Source: Streptomyces sp. V3I8
GTDB taxonomy: Bacteria > Actinomycetota > Actinomycetes > Streptomycetales > Streptomycetaceae
Length of the DNA stretch: 64,000 nt
Reading direction: 5' to 3'
NCBI RefSeq assembly: GCF_030817535.1
Contig: NZ_JAUSZL010000002.1
Span: forward strand, 8,494,001-8,558,000
The notes under the pieces were generated by a model that saw nothing but the letters and a program-made list of their open reading frames with translations, did no database searches and was not told where the DNA came from. The translations under genes and the position numbers were made by a program. Below, in pieces: positions 42,538-50,596 of this stretch (the first letter of the stretch is position 1; the number at the start of each line of letters is the position of its first letter).

Positions 42538-44946
42538 TCAGACGAACCTCCACAGGTGGTCGTCGGTGCCGTTGTCGTCGAACTGCACGACATGGGCGCT
42601 GTTCTGCGTGGACATCCCGTCCACTCCCAGGACCTTCCCGCTGTGCTTGTTGCGCATGAGGAACCAGCCGTCCTCCTTCTCGACGAACTGCCACAGGTGG
42701 TCGTCGGTGCCGTTGTCCTCGTACTGCACGACGTGCGCGCTGTTCTGCGTGGACATCCCGTCGACCCCCAGGACCTTCCCGCTGTGGCCGTTGCGGATCA
42801 GGGACCATCCCTCGCCCCGGTCCAGGACCTGCCAGGCGTGGTCCCCCGTGCCCGAGTTGTCGAACTGGACGGCATGGGCGCCGTTCTGCGCGGACATGCC
42901 GTCCACGGCCAGCACCTTGCCGCTGTGCTTGTTCCGGATCCGCCGGTACGGCCGCTCGGGTTCCCAGGGCGTGCCGGCGGGGGAGGCCGTCGGGAAGGAC
43001 GCGATCCGCAGCCGGGCCGCGCCCATGGGGACGAGCGTGACCCGCTCCACCGCGCCCGTGGACCGGGCCGGACTCTGCTGCAGCGGTGCGACGACATGCT
43101 CGTCGTCGGCGATCCACTCCGGCACGCGCCGCGCCTCCGCCGTGATCGAGACGGGCGTCGCCGCGTGGGTGAACGGGTTGGCGGCGACCGGCCCCGCGGC
43201 CCGGTGCACCTCCAGGGCGCCGCCGGGCACGAGCCCGTAGTTCCACGGACTCGTGGCGTGCACCTCGTACTCGGGGAAGGTGGCGTCGCCGGCGTACCGG
43301 ACGTACCTCTCGCCGATGCGCAGCGCGTAGCTGAGCGGCCCGTGGCTGACACCCACCGAGTCCCGGTTCCCGGGCCAGGTGCGTACGGCCGTGCGCTGGG
43401 GCAGGCGCAACGAGACGCGGTCGCCGTCGGCCCACACCCGTTCCACGCGTACGAACGCCGGGCCGCCCTGCGCCGCCACGCTCCGCCCGTTGACCTGGAG
43501 CCGGGGGGCCGCGCACCATCCGGGTATCCGCAGCAGCAGCGGGAAGCGGACGGGGTGCGGCGTGGCGACGACGAAGTCGACCGTCTCGCCGAACGGGTAG
43601 TCGGTGTCCTCGGTGACGGTGACCGTGGTGTCCCCGGCCACCTGGGTGGTGACCCGGCAGGCCGCGTACATCGCCGCGACGAGTCCGCCGTCCGGTGTGC
43701 CGAGCCACAGTTCCTCGGCGAAGTAGGGCCATCCCATGCCGTAGTTGTGCGGGCAGCAGCGGTACTGGTCGATGCCCGGCTGGAAGGACTGCATGGCGAA
43801 GCCGTTCTGGAACTGCCCCTGTGTCTTCGGGGTGTCGTCCAGATCCACGCTGTTGGCGCTGGTCACGTAGTGCACGGCCCTGCCCTCGGGGTCGAGGGCG
43901 GCGGGCAGCATGTTGAAGGCCAGTTCCTCGCACCGGTCGGCCCACAGCGCATCCCCGGTGACGCGGGTGAGCAGCTCGTGGCTGGCCATGAACTCGACGA
44001 CACCGCAGGTCTCGAAGCCCTGCCGCGGGTCACCGAAACCGGGCCGGACGTTCTCGTCGCCCGCGAAGCCGCCACCGGCGAACTGGCCGTGTGCGGCGAG
44101 CAGTTCGGAGTACGTGCGGTAGCTGGCGCGGGTGTGCTCCGCCGAGCCGGAGCGCTGGGCGTACTGGGCCGGCTCGCGGAAGCCCTGCGCGATGTTGACG
44201 TTGTGCGCGTTCGGCAGGGCGCCGGTCCAGTCGGCTCCCCACGCGTGCATCTTGTCGACCAGTTCGAGGAGGAAGGGCTCCGGTGACCGCCGGTACAGCC
44301 ACAGGGCGACGTCCATGCAGTCGCCCCACCGCTGCGACACCCAGCTGGTGTCGAAGGCGCCCTTGCCCTGCGTGTTCATGTACCGCAGGAAGCGGGTGAG
44401 GAAGGGGACGACGCGGGTGTCGCCGGTGAACTCCTCGAAACTGCGCAGCGCCTGCAGGAGGGGGAGGAAGGGCCAGAAGTCGGGGCCGCCGTTCAGCGCG
44501 GTGCGCAGTGCGCGCGGCCCGAAGAAGCCGTCGGCCTGCTGGGTGGCGAGGACCGCGTCGATCCAGCGCCGCGCCCGGTCGAGCGCGGCGGTGTCGCGGG
44601 TGACGGCGGCCAGCGGGACGTAACCGCGCAGCCAGTACGGCAGTTCCTCCCAGGCGTTGTTCTCGGGATGCACCCATCCGCTGGTGGCGAAGTCCAGGAA
44701 GTGGGACTTCTCCGTGAGGCGGCCGCACAGGCCGTCCAGCTGGAGACGCAGCTGACCGGCCAGCCAGCCGCGCGGGACGATGCTGCCGGGCTTCAGCCGG
44801 CGGAAGGCGTCGTCCGCCACCTGGGGCGCGGCGGTCCGCGGCGCGGCGGCGGCCGGTCGTACGTTCATCAGGGAGGTGCCGGCACCGGCGCCCGCACCGA
44901 GTGCGAGGCCGCTGGTGCGCAGCAGATTGCGTCTGTTGATCGGCAT
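42538..44946 (-). CDS. Tat-exported GH127-type glycosidase with ricin-like domain
   Basis: An 802-aa secreted enzyme. The N-terminus NRRNLLRTSGLALGAGAGAG is a twin-arginine signal. The (alpha/alpha)6 DUF1680/GH127 domain spans about 45-640. FETCGVVEF (Glu312-x-Cys314) and YRCCPHN (Cys397, Cys398) match the zinc/cysteine active site of beta-L-arabinofuranosidase HypBA1, in which a Cys is the nucleophile. The C-terminal 140 residues hold three repeats with HSGKVLxVDGMSxQNxAHxV, a ricin-type carbohydrate-binding module. It likely trims arabinose from plant polysaccharide or glycoprotein. A CAACGTTG box lies upstream. Confidence 0.9.
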   Translation of the reverse strand: MPINRRNLLRTSGLALGAGAGAGTSLMNVRPAAAAPRTAAPQVADDAFRRLKPGSIVPRGWLAGQLRLQLDGLCGRLTEKSHFLDFATSGWVHPENNAWEELPYWLRGYVPLAAVTRDTAALDRARRWIDAVLATQQADGFFGPRALRTALNGGPDFWPFLPLLQALRSFEEFTGDTRVVPFLTRFLRYMNTQGKGAFDTSWVSQRWGDCMDVALWLYRRSPEPFLLELVDKMHAWGADWTGALPNAHNVNIAQGFREPAQYAQRSGSAEHTRASYRTYSELLAAHGQFAGGGFAGDENVRPGFGDPRQGFETCGVVEFMASHELLTRVTGDALWADRCEELAFNMLPAALDPEGRAVHYVTSANSVDLDDTPKTQGQFQNGFAMQSFQPGIDQYRCCPHNYGMGWPYFAEELWLGTPDGGLVAAMYAACRVTTQVAGDTTVTVTEDTDYPFGETVDFVVATPHPVRFPLLLRIPGWCAAPRLQVNGRSVAAQGGPAFVRVERVWADGDRVSLRLPQRTAVRTWPGNRDSVGVSHGPLSYALRIGERYVRYAGDATFPEYEVHATSPWNYGLVPGGALEVHRAAGPVAANPFTHAATPVSITAEARRVPEWIADDEHVVAPLQQSPARSTGAVERVTLVPMGAARLRIASFPTASPAGTPWEPERPYRRIRNKHSGKVLAVDGMSAQNGAHAVQFDNSGTGDHAWQVLDRGEGWSLIRNGHSGKVLGVDGMSTQNSAHVVQYEDNGTDDHLWQFVEKEDGWFLMRNKHSGKVLGVDGMSTQNSAHVVQFDDNGTDDHLWRFV
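42586..42935. repeat. Three 141-bp coding repeats (ricin-like subdomains)
   Basis: The blocks starting near 42592, 42733 and 42874 share long stretches of near-identity every 141 bp (47 codons). The two copies nearest the C-terminus are most alike. They look like recent tandem duplication within the lectin domain. Confidence 0.75.
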
Positions 44947-45259
44947 GTCACTGCTTCCTGTCGTGGGGAGGAAGTGGCCACCGGCGACCGCCGTGGAGGA
45001 AAGTCCGACGTCGGCCGTGGCGCGGCGGAACAGAGGCTGTACAACGTTGGAAAGGCGGCTTGCGGCATCACAGCACGGCCTGCGGGACCTGTCCAGGGAA
45101 ACGACTCAACGAGTTGACAAGGACATGCCTGTTGTCCCTGCGGTGTCCGGGTCCGGCGCCGTATGGTGGGGCCGCCCGCTCCGACGCGTGGACCTGCGGT
45201 CCCGGCGGCGCCGGGACCTGTGCCACCGGCCATCGGCCACCGACATCCCGGGAGAACCC
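44947..45259. other. Divergent promoter region
   Basis: No gene is seen. CAACGTTG (45043-45050) has the centre CG of LacI-type sugar operators and lies about 97 bp upstream of the glycosidase start. A TTGACA (45114-45119) on the plus strand could be the -35 box for the SRPBCC gene at 45260; no convincing -10 is seen. Confidence 0.4.
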
Positions 45260-45706
45260 ATGGGTACCCAGTTCGAGGCCACGGTCGACATCGACCGCCC
45301 CGTCGACGAGGTCTTCGCCTTCCTCGCGGACGGCACGAACGATCCGAAGTTCAGTCCGCGGGTGCAGCGCATCGACAAGAAGCCGGAGGGGCCGACAGCC
45401 GTCGGCACGGTCTTCCGCAGCACCGTGAAGGACGCGGGCATGACGACACGGCGGGAGTTCGAGATCACCGAGCTCGTCGCCCCGAGCCGGATCCGCTGGA
45501 CGGAGCGGTCGCGGAACCTGGTCACCGCGGCCGACGGCGGTTACGACCTGGAGCCGGCGCCGGGCGGCGGAACCCGCGTCCGCATCCACAACCGGCTGGA
45601 GGGCCACGGCATCGGCAAACTGCTGCTGCCCCTGGCGGGCGGCGCGGCGCGCAAGGACGCTCCCGCGTTCGGACAGCGGATCAAGGCGGCCGTCGAGGCG
45701 TCGTGA
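45260..45706 (+). CDS. SRPBCC family protein
   Basis: A 148-aa START-like protein. FEATVDIDRPVDEVFAFLAD is the first strand and helix, followed by NDPKFSPRVQRID, the strand REFEITELVAPSRIRWTE, a Gly-Gly turn (EPAPGGGTRVRIH) and a C-terminal helix. Polyketide-cyclase-2-like ligand-binding proteins look like this. The ATG at 45260 has GGAGAA upstream. It is the third SRPBCC protein in the window; function unknown. Confidence 0.82.
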   Translation: MGTQFEATVDIDRPVDEVFAFLADGTNDPKFSPRVQRIDKKPEGPTAVGTVFRSTVKDAGMTTRREFEITELVAPSRIRWTERSRNLVTAADGGYDLEPAPGGGTRVRIHNRLEGHGIGKLLLPLAGGAARKDAPAFGQRIKAAVEAS

Positions 45707-45847
45707 GGTGAGGCGTCGTGAGATGAGCGCGCCCCTCATCATGGAACGGGCGTGACGAACACGATGAGCGGGACCTGCGCGGTCTTCGGAACCGGTGGAA
45801 CGCACGGAACCGGCGGAACGCACGGAATCCAGGGTGGAGGTGTGACG

Positions 45848-46591
45848 GTGGCGTCCGGCACGGAGGTGCGTGTCCTCGCGGTGCGCAACGCGGCGCGCAG
45901 CGGGGCCGGTCGGCTGCCGTCCTGGCTCGCCGACGAGGGAATCACGCTGGTGGAGGTCGAAGGGGCGAAGGCGCCCGACCGCGCCGACGGATTCGGGGCG
46001 GTCGTCCTGCTGGGCGGCGGGTTCCTGCCGGACGACGACGCCCGCGCCCCCTGGCTGCCGGCCCAACGGGCGCTCGCCCTGCGGGCCGTGGCGGACGGTG
46101 TGCCGCTGCTGGGCATCTGTCTGGGCGCCCAGCTGCTCGCACTGGCGGCCGGCGGTACGGTCCGGGGCTGCCACGGTGAACCCGAGCGGGGCAGTTGCAC
46201 GGTCGTCCTGCGGGCCGAGGCCGCCACCGACCCCCTGTTCCGGGAACTGCCCCACCGTTTCCCCGTCATCCAGAACCACCGGGACCAGATCACCGCGCTG
46301 CCACCCGGCGCCGTCCACCTGGCGGCGAGCGACGCGTGCCCCGTCCAGGCGTTCCGGGTGGGCGCATGCGCCTGGGGCGTCCAGTTCCATCCCGAAGCGG
46401 GCGCCGACCGGCTGGTCCGCTGGGACGAGGCGGCGCTCGCCGACGAGGGGATCGACCTGGCCGGGCTGCGGGCCCGCGCCCTGGCCGCCGAGCCCGCATC
46501 GGCCGGCGCCGCCCGGCGCCTCGTGGCCGCCTTCGCCGCGGTGGTCCGGGAGCACGCCGCCTCCGGTACGGTTCCGGCAATCCGGCCGTGA
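45848..46591 (+). CDS. Type 1 glutamine amidotransferase
   Basis: A 247-aa class I glutamine amidotransferase. The nucleophile elbow LLGICLGAQLLA holds the catalytic Cys, and AWGVQFHPEAGADRL the His and Glu. Stand-alone members hydrolyse gamma-glutamyl amides or amidate small metabolites. The GTG at 45848 is chosen because GGAGG stands seven bases upstream; longer frames to 45752 add a Gly/Thr-rich low-complexity leader. Confidence 0.86.
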   Translation: MASGTEVRVLAVRNAARSGAGRLPSWLADEGITLVEVEGAKAPDRADGFGAVVLLGGGFLPDDDARAPWLPAQRALALRAVADGVPLLGICLGAQLLALAAGGTVRGCHGEPERGSCTVVLRAEAATDPLFRELPHRFPVIQNHRDQITALPPGAVHLAASDACPVQAFRVGACAWGVQFHPEAGADRLVRWDEAALADEGIDLAGLRARALAAEPASAGAARRLVAAFAAVVREHAASGTVPAIRP

Positions 46592-46722
46592 CGGTCCGGC
46601 GCGACGTCAGGGAAGTGAGTGATACCGGTGGAGTCGGCGAAACCGGTGGAGGCGGGCAGGGGCGCCCGGCCGTGCCCGAGAACCCGTGGAAGGCCGCCCA
46701 CCCCGCTCGCCGGGGTCGCCCG

Positions 46723-47082
46723 ATGAGCACTCGTACCTTCCGTGTCACCGTCCGTGGCGTCTTTCACGGGCTCGGTGCCGGGCAGCGGGCGGCGCTGCCG
46801 GCCGACGCCGCGGCGCACGACGTACTGCGCGCGGCCTTCACGCCCGAGGGGCACCTCAGCTACGACATCGCCGCACGGTCCGCCTTCACCTTCCGTTTCC
46901 TGGACACGGGCGAAGAGGAGGAGGACATCCTCGAAGCGGCCGGGCGTGCCGAGGCGGCGGCGAGGCTCTGGCTGACGGAACGCGGATACGGCTACCGGAA
47001 CCTCAGGTCCACCGCGGAGGACCTCTCGCAGGCTCCGCCGGGCAAGCGGCAGCGGCGCGAGGCGGCCCGCAGGCACGTCTGA
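46723..47082 (+). CDS. DUF6204 family protein
   Basis: A 119-aa protein. TFRVTVRGVFHGLGAGQRAA, EGHLSYDIAARSAFTFRF, EDILEAAGRAEAAARLWLTE and RGYGYRNLRSTAEDLSQAPP match the actinobacterial DUF6204 family throughout. Function unknown; a small alpha/beta cytoplasmic protein. The ATG at 46723 lacks a strong ribosome site. It lies 131 bp after the amidotransferase on the same strand. Confidence 0.78.
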   Translation: MSTRTFRVTVRGVFHGLGAGQRAALPADAAAHDVLRAAFTPEGHLSYDIAARSAFTFRFLDTGEEEEDILEAAGRAEAAARLWLTERGYGYRNLRSTAEDLSQAPPGKRQRREAARRHV

Positions 47083-47119
47083 CGGGAGTGCCGGCCGGCC
47101 CGGGTACGCACGGACCGGT

Positions 47120-47674
47120 TCAGCAGGTCTGCCTGCCGAGCGTGCGTGCGAGTTCCGTCGTGGCGTGCGTGATCTCGGTGTCGTCCTCCGACATCAGCAC
47201 GTCGAGCGCGTCCTGATGGGCATGGACCGCCTCCCGCGCGGCGCGCTCCCACACGGCCGGGTTCTCCCGGTGGTTGAGCAGCTTCGGATAGGCGCCCGCG
47301 ATGCTCTCCCACTGCCGGGTGTCGGCGATGTTCTTGAGCAGGTGCAGGATCTGGGGCCGGCAGGTCACCTGGGGCGCCTGGGCGAGCTCCCAGAGGAAGG
47401 GAACCGTGGCCGCGGTCGCCTGCTCCACGACGAAGCCGTACTGGCAGATGCGTTCCCGCAGGTCCTTGAGCGCGGCCGCCGCGGTCTGCGCGTTGCCCCA
47501 GGCGACACTGCTGAGGAGCAGGGGGATGGCCGTCGCGGAGCCCGTGGAGTCCCGCATCTCGCTCCAGGAGATGCGGCCCATACCGGTGAGCGGCGTGCTC
47601 GCCGCCATCTTCGTCCCGGGCTGCTGAAACCCCCGCTGCCCGGTCCTCGACTGGTCCGGCGGAACGCTATGCAT
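47120..47674 (-). CDS. Hypothetical helical (HEAT-like) protein
   Basis: A 184-aa protein. After a short polar leader it has repeated helix pairs: AIPLLLSSVAWGNAQTAAAA, ATVPFLWELAQAPQVTCRPQ and ILHLLKNIADTRQWESIAGA, recalling HEAT-like repeats found in Streptomyces proteins that monitor neighbouring toxins or nucleic acids. No catalytic motif is seen. The ATG at 47674 has GGAAAGG upstream. It is convergent with DUF6204 and divergent from the DUF397 gene. Confidence 0.65.
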   Translation of the reverse strand: MHSVPPDQSRTGQRGFQQPGTKMAASTPLTGMGRISWSEMRDSTGSATAIPLLLSSVAWGNAQTAAAALKDLRERICQYGFVVEQATAATVPFLWELAQAPQVTCRPQILHLLKNIADTRQWESIAGAYPKLLNHRENPAVWERAAREAVHAHQDALDVLMSEDDTEITHATTELARTLGRQTC

Positions 47675-48135
47675 GGTGTGAGGCCTTTCCGGCAGGTCGT
47701 GTGGATGTGAGGGCGGGCCCGTCCTGGCCGTCCGGGCGGTCGTCCCCTCCGGTGGGGCCGGTCCGCCTTCCGTTCGTCGTGCGCGGGCCCTATCTCCGGT
47801 ACGGCGGCCCGGTGGGGCGCCAGGAGCGTGCACGTCGGTGACCTGGTGGATCTGCCTCGGCCACCTGTCCGCGACGCGGCTGTCCGCCGCGACGGGACCC
47901 CTGAACGCGCAGGTGGCGACACGTCATCTCCCTGATGCGGGGTCAGGACGTGATGCCCTGGCCGGGGTTGTCGGCGCTGCAGTTATTATCCACACTGGGA
48001 CCGTCCTCATGCAATTGCACGGGAAATTGCGTGAAGTTTGGCCGAAGAAGGCGGGGTGGCCGAGGCGTCGCGAGGATGCGCCGTCGAACCCCCGGCCCGG
48101 TACGTGACAAGTGCGCGAGCAGCAAGGAGATTTCA
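47675..48135. promoter_or_regulatory. Upstream region of DUF397 gene with AT-rich patch
   Basis: No gene is seen in this 460-bp divergent region. Its right part is unusually AT-rich: a TATTAT box (47984-47989) and a perfect 10-bp palindrome TGCAATTGCA (48010-48019) followed by AAATTGCG. These are good candidates for promoter and operator of the DUF397/HTH pair. Confidence 0.5.
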
Positions 48136-48363
48136 GTGCCGCAGGTGGAGAACGGGATACGGGCGAGTGCGCTGGACGCCAGCTGGATCAAGAGCCGGCA
48201 CAGCACCGCCGAGGGGAACTGTGTGGAGGTCGCCCGGATCGACGGGGGCATAGCCGTGCGCAACTCCCGTGACCCCGAAGGGCCCGCGCTCGTCTACACG
48301 TCCGCGGAGCTCGCGGCGTTCCTCGCGGGCGCCAAGGACGGAGAGTTCGACCACCTGCTCTGA
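48136..48363 (+). CDS. DUF397 protein (Scr1-type partner)
   Basis: A 75-aa DUF397 protein. WIKSRHSTAEGNCVEVARID, then IAVRNSRDPEGPALVYTSAE and LAAFLAGAKDGEFDHLL, is the full signature. In Streptomyces these short proteins pair with HTH-DUF5753 regulators as toxin-antitoxin-like developmental modules (whiJ/Scr1 type). The GTG at 48136 has AAGGAGA upstream. The regulator follows 115 bp downstream, the reverse of the commonest order. Confidence 0.9.
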   Translation: MPQVENGIRASALDASWIKSRHSTAEGNCVEVARIDGGIAVRNSRDPEGPALVYTSAELAAFLAGAKDGEFDHLL

Positions 48364-48478
48364 GGGCGGGGGCATGGATGTCGCGCCCAACTCCCCGGTA
48401 ACTCAACGGGGATGCGAGGTCGTACCGTCCAGTGCGATACTGTTTACGTCCTTGTGCCGCATCGCGGGGGAGTCGAAG

Positions 48479-49399
48479 ATGGTCGCCGAGTCACCCCGCG
48501 TCGCACGACTCGAATCCTATCTGGACCGTCCCGAGCCGGCGCCGACTCTGCTGAAGATGCTGGTCGGCGTCCAGCTCGCGGGATTCCGTGAGGACGCCGG
48601 ACTCGCGCAGGACCAGGCCGCGCGCTCGCTGGGATTCAGCGGCGCCAAGCTCTCGCGCATCGAGTCGGGCAAGGGGCGCAAGCCTCCGAGCGAGGCCGAC
48701 GTACGCGCCCTGCTCCAGTTGTACGGCACCGACGCCTATGAGGGCTCGGTGCTGCTCAAGCTGCTGCACCGGGCCAATGAGCCGGGCTGGTGGCAGCGTT
48801 ACGACAAGCGGCTCATGCCCGAGTGGTTCGAGAGGCTGGTGGGCCTCCAGGAGGCGGCCGCCGCCATCCGGACCTTCGAGATCCAGTACGTGCCCGGTCT
48901 GCTGCAGACGGCCGCCTACACCCGGGCCGTGGTGGAGCGGGGCCTGCCGAACGCGCCGGCCGCCGAGGTGCACCGCCGGGTCGAACTGCGTATGCGCCGG
49001 GCCCAGTTGCTGGACCGTGCGGACGCGCCGCAACTGTGGGCGGTCGTCGACGAGTCCGTCCTGCTGCGCGTGCTGGGCAGCCGGGAGGCCATGCGCGAGC
49101 AGCTCACCCACCTGATCGACATGGCGCAGCGGCCCCATGTGGTCCTGCAGGTCGTGCCCCTCGACGTGACGAACGCCTCGGCGCCCGCCATCCCCATCAC
49201 GTACCTGCGTTTCGGCGGCCTGGACCTGCCCGACGTCGTCTACCTCGAGCACATCAGAAGTGCCCATTTCCTCGAGGACCGCGACGAGACCGAGGAGTAC
49301 CGGCTCACGCTCGACCGGCTGGCCGACGAGGCCCTCGAACCGCGCGACACCCTCGACCTGCTGCGGAGCACGATGGAGCAGCGCTACCCGGCCGAGTAG
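48479..49399 (+). CDS. XRE-HTH regulator with DUF5753 (Scr1 family)
   Basis: A 306-aa protein. The N-terminal helix-turn-helix reads GFREDAGLAQDQAARSLGFS then GAKLSRIESGKGRKPPSEAD. The DUF5753 domain shows WFERLVGLQEAAAAIRTFEI, QYVPGLLQTAAYTRAV and DLPDVVYLEHIRSAHFLED. It is a whiJ-type developmental regulator expected to be modulated by its DUF397 partner. The ATG at 48479 follows GGGGGAG. It ends 64 bp before the convergent methyltransferase, with an 11-G run between. Confidence 0.92.
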   Translation: MVAESPRVARLESYLDRPEPAPTLLKMLVGVQLAGFREDAGLAQDQAARSLGFSGAKLSRIESGKGRKPPSEADVRALLQLYGTDAYEGSVLLKLLHRANEPGWWQRYDKRLMPEWFERLVGLQEAAAAIRTFEIQYVPGLLQTAAYTRAVVERGLPNAPAAEVHRRVELRMRRAQLLDRADAPQLWAVVDESVLLRVLGSREAMREQLTHLIDMAQRPHVVLQVVPLDVTNASAPAIPITYLRFGGLDLPDVVYLEHIRSAHFLEDRDETEEYRLTLDRLADEALEPRDTLDLLRSTMEQRYPAE

Positions 49400-49425
49400 C
49401 GCCACTCACGTTCCAGGGTGGGGGC

Positions 49426-49436
49426 GGGGGGGGGGG
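49426..49436. repeat. 11-G homopolymer
   Basis: Eleven consecutive G residues, preceded by further short G runs from 49417, between two convergent stops. The tract is slippage-prone and could fold as a G-quadruplex. Confidence 0.9.
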
Positions 49437-49463
49437 AGTGAAGGGTGAAGCGGGGCGAAGGCC

Positions 49464-50282
49464 CTAGGGGAGCCGGCCCAGACCGCCGAACTCGATCCAC
49501 TCCTGCGAGAGCTGCCGGGTCTGCACCTCGCTGTCGGGCCGCCAGGTGGAGACCTCCACGAGCCCCGGCTCGATGATCTCCATTCCCTCGAACAGCGCCG
49601 CGACGTCCTTCTCCTGCCGTACGCGTCCCCAGTGGCCCCGTGTCGCCTGGTCCATGAAGTTGGTGACGAACTCGCGGACCTCGGCGTCCTCGCTGACCAG
49701 CTGACAGATCACCATGAAGCTGCCAGGCGCGAGCCGTTCGGCCACGCGCCGGACGACGGCCTGCGGACCGTCGGTCTCGCTGTCGGGAATGCAGTGGAAG
49801 ACCGAATTGAACAGGACGGCGACCGGCTCGGAGAAGTCGATCAGCCGCCGCGTGTCGGGATGGGAGAATATCTCCTCGGTGCTCCGCAGGTCCGCGTGGA
49901 TGACCGCGGTGCGGTCGTTCTGGTCCAGCAGTGCCCGGCCGTGCACGAGCACCATCGGATCGTTGTCGGCGTAGATCACCCGGCTGTCGGGCTCGATGGA
50001 CTGGGCGACCTGGTGCACGTTGTCCTGTGTGGGGAGACCGGATCCGTGGTCCAGGAACTGCCGGATCCCGTACTCCGTCGCCAGTGTCCTGACGACCCGC
50101 TGCAGGAAACGCCTGTTGTTGAGCGCCAGCCGGCGGGTGCTCGGTACGACCTTGTCGAGTTCTTCGCAGGCCGCGCGGTCCGCCGCGTAGTTGTCCTTGC
50201 CGCCCAGGTAGTGGTCGTACATGCGCGCTGCTGTCGGCACGGTGGCGTCGATGTTCTTGGACAGCGGCCTGTCGGTGTTCAT
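49464..50282 (-). CDS. SAM-dependent methyltransferase, DUF574 family
   Basis: A 272-aa protein. ATVPTAARMYDHYLGGKDNY is the hallmark N-terminus of DUF574 (PF04672). FLDHGSGLPTQDNVHQVAQS is the SAM loop (G-S-G-L-P-T) and VIYADNDPMVLVHGRALL binds the ribose. These are very common near DUF397/DUF5753 genes in Streptomyces, with the substrate unknown. The ATG at 50282 begins the family block; the ribosome site is weak. Confidence 0.92.
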   Translation of the reverse strand: MNTDRPLSKNIDATVPTAARMYDHYLGGKDNYAADRAACEELDKVVPSTRRLALNNRRFLQRVVRTLATEYGIRQFLDHGSGLPTQDNVHQVAQSIEPDSRVIYADNDPMVLVHGRALLDQNDRTAVIHADLRSTEEIFSHPDTRRLIDFSEPVAVLFNSVFHCIPDSETDGPQAVVRRVAERLAPGSFMVICQLVSEDAEVREFVTNFMDQATRGHWGRVRQEKDVAALFEGMEIIEPGLVEVSTWRPDSEVQTRQLSQEWIEFGGLGRLP

Positions 50283-50485
50283 GGTTCCCCCAGTTCGAAA
50301 GGCGCCAACTGCAGGCTTAACAGGGACTACATCTTAGGGAGTTGACGTTTGCGGCTGCCAGTCCGCGGCGAAACCAGCCTTTCGGATGAACGACCGACTG
50401 TTCCTGCCGAGCCGTTCAGCGGGTGGTCGTCGCGGCCTGCCGCCCACCACCGCGCTGCACGGCCTCGTGCGGCAAAGGGACCGGC

Positions 50486-50596
50486 ATGCCGTTCGCCGGC
50501 GAACTCATCGGCCGCCACACCGCGCAGAGCCTCACGCGCGCCATCCGGGCCACCGGCTTCCGGCGCGTCACGGAGCGGCCCGGGCGTCCTGCGGGT
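50486..50596 (+). pseudogene. 5' fragment of an unidentified gene
   Basis: ATG at 50486 has AAAGGGA eight bases upstream and encodes MPFAGELIGRHTAQSLTRAI then RATGFRRVTERPG, which looks like a genuine N-terminus. The frame then runs into DNA antisense to the P450 gene, with no domain completed. It is probably a truncated relic. The family is not identified. Confidence 0.35.
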
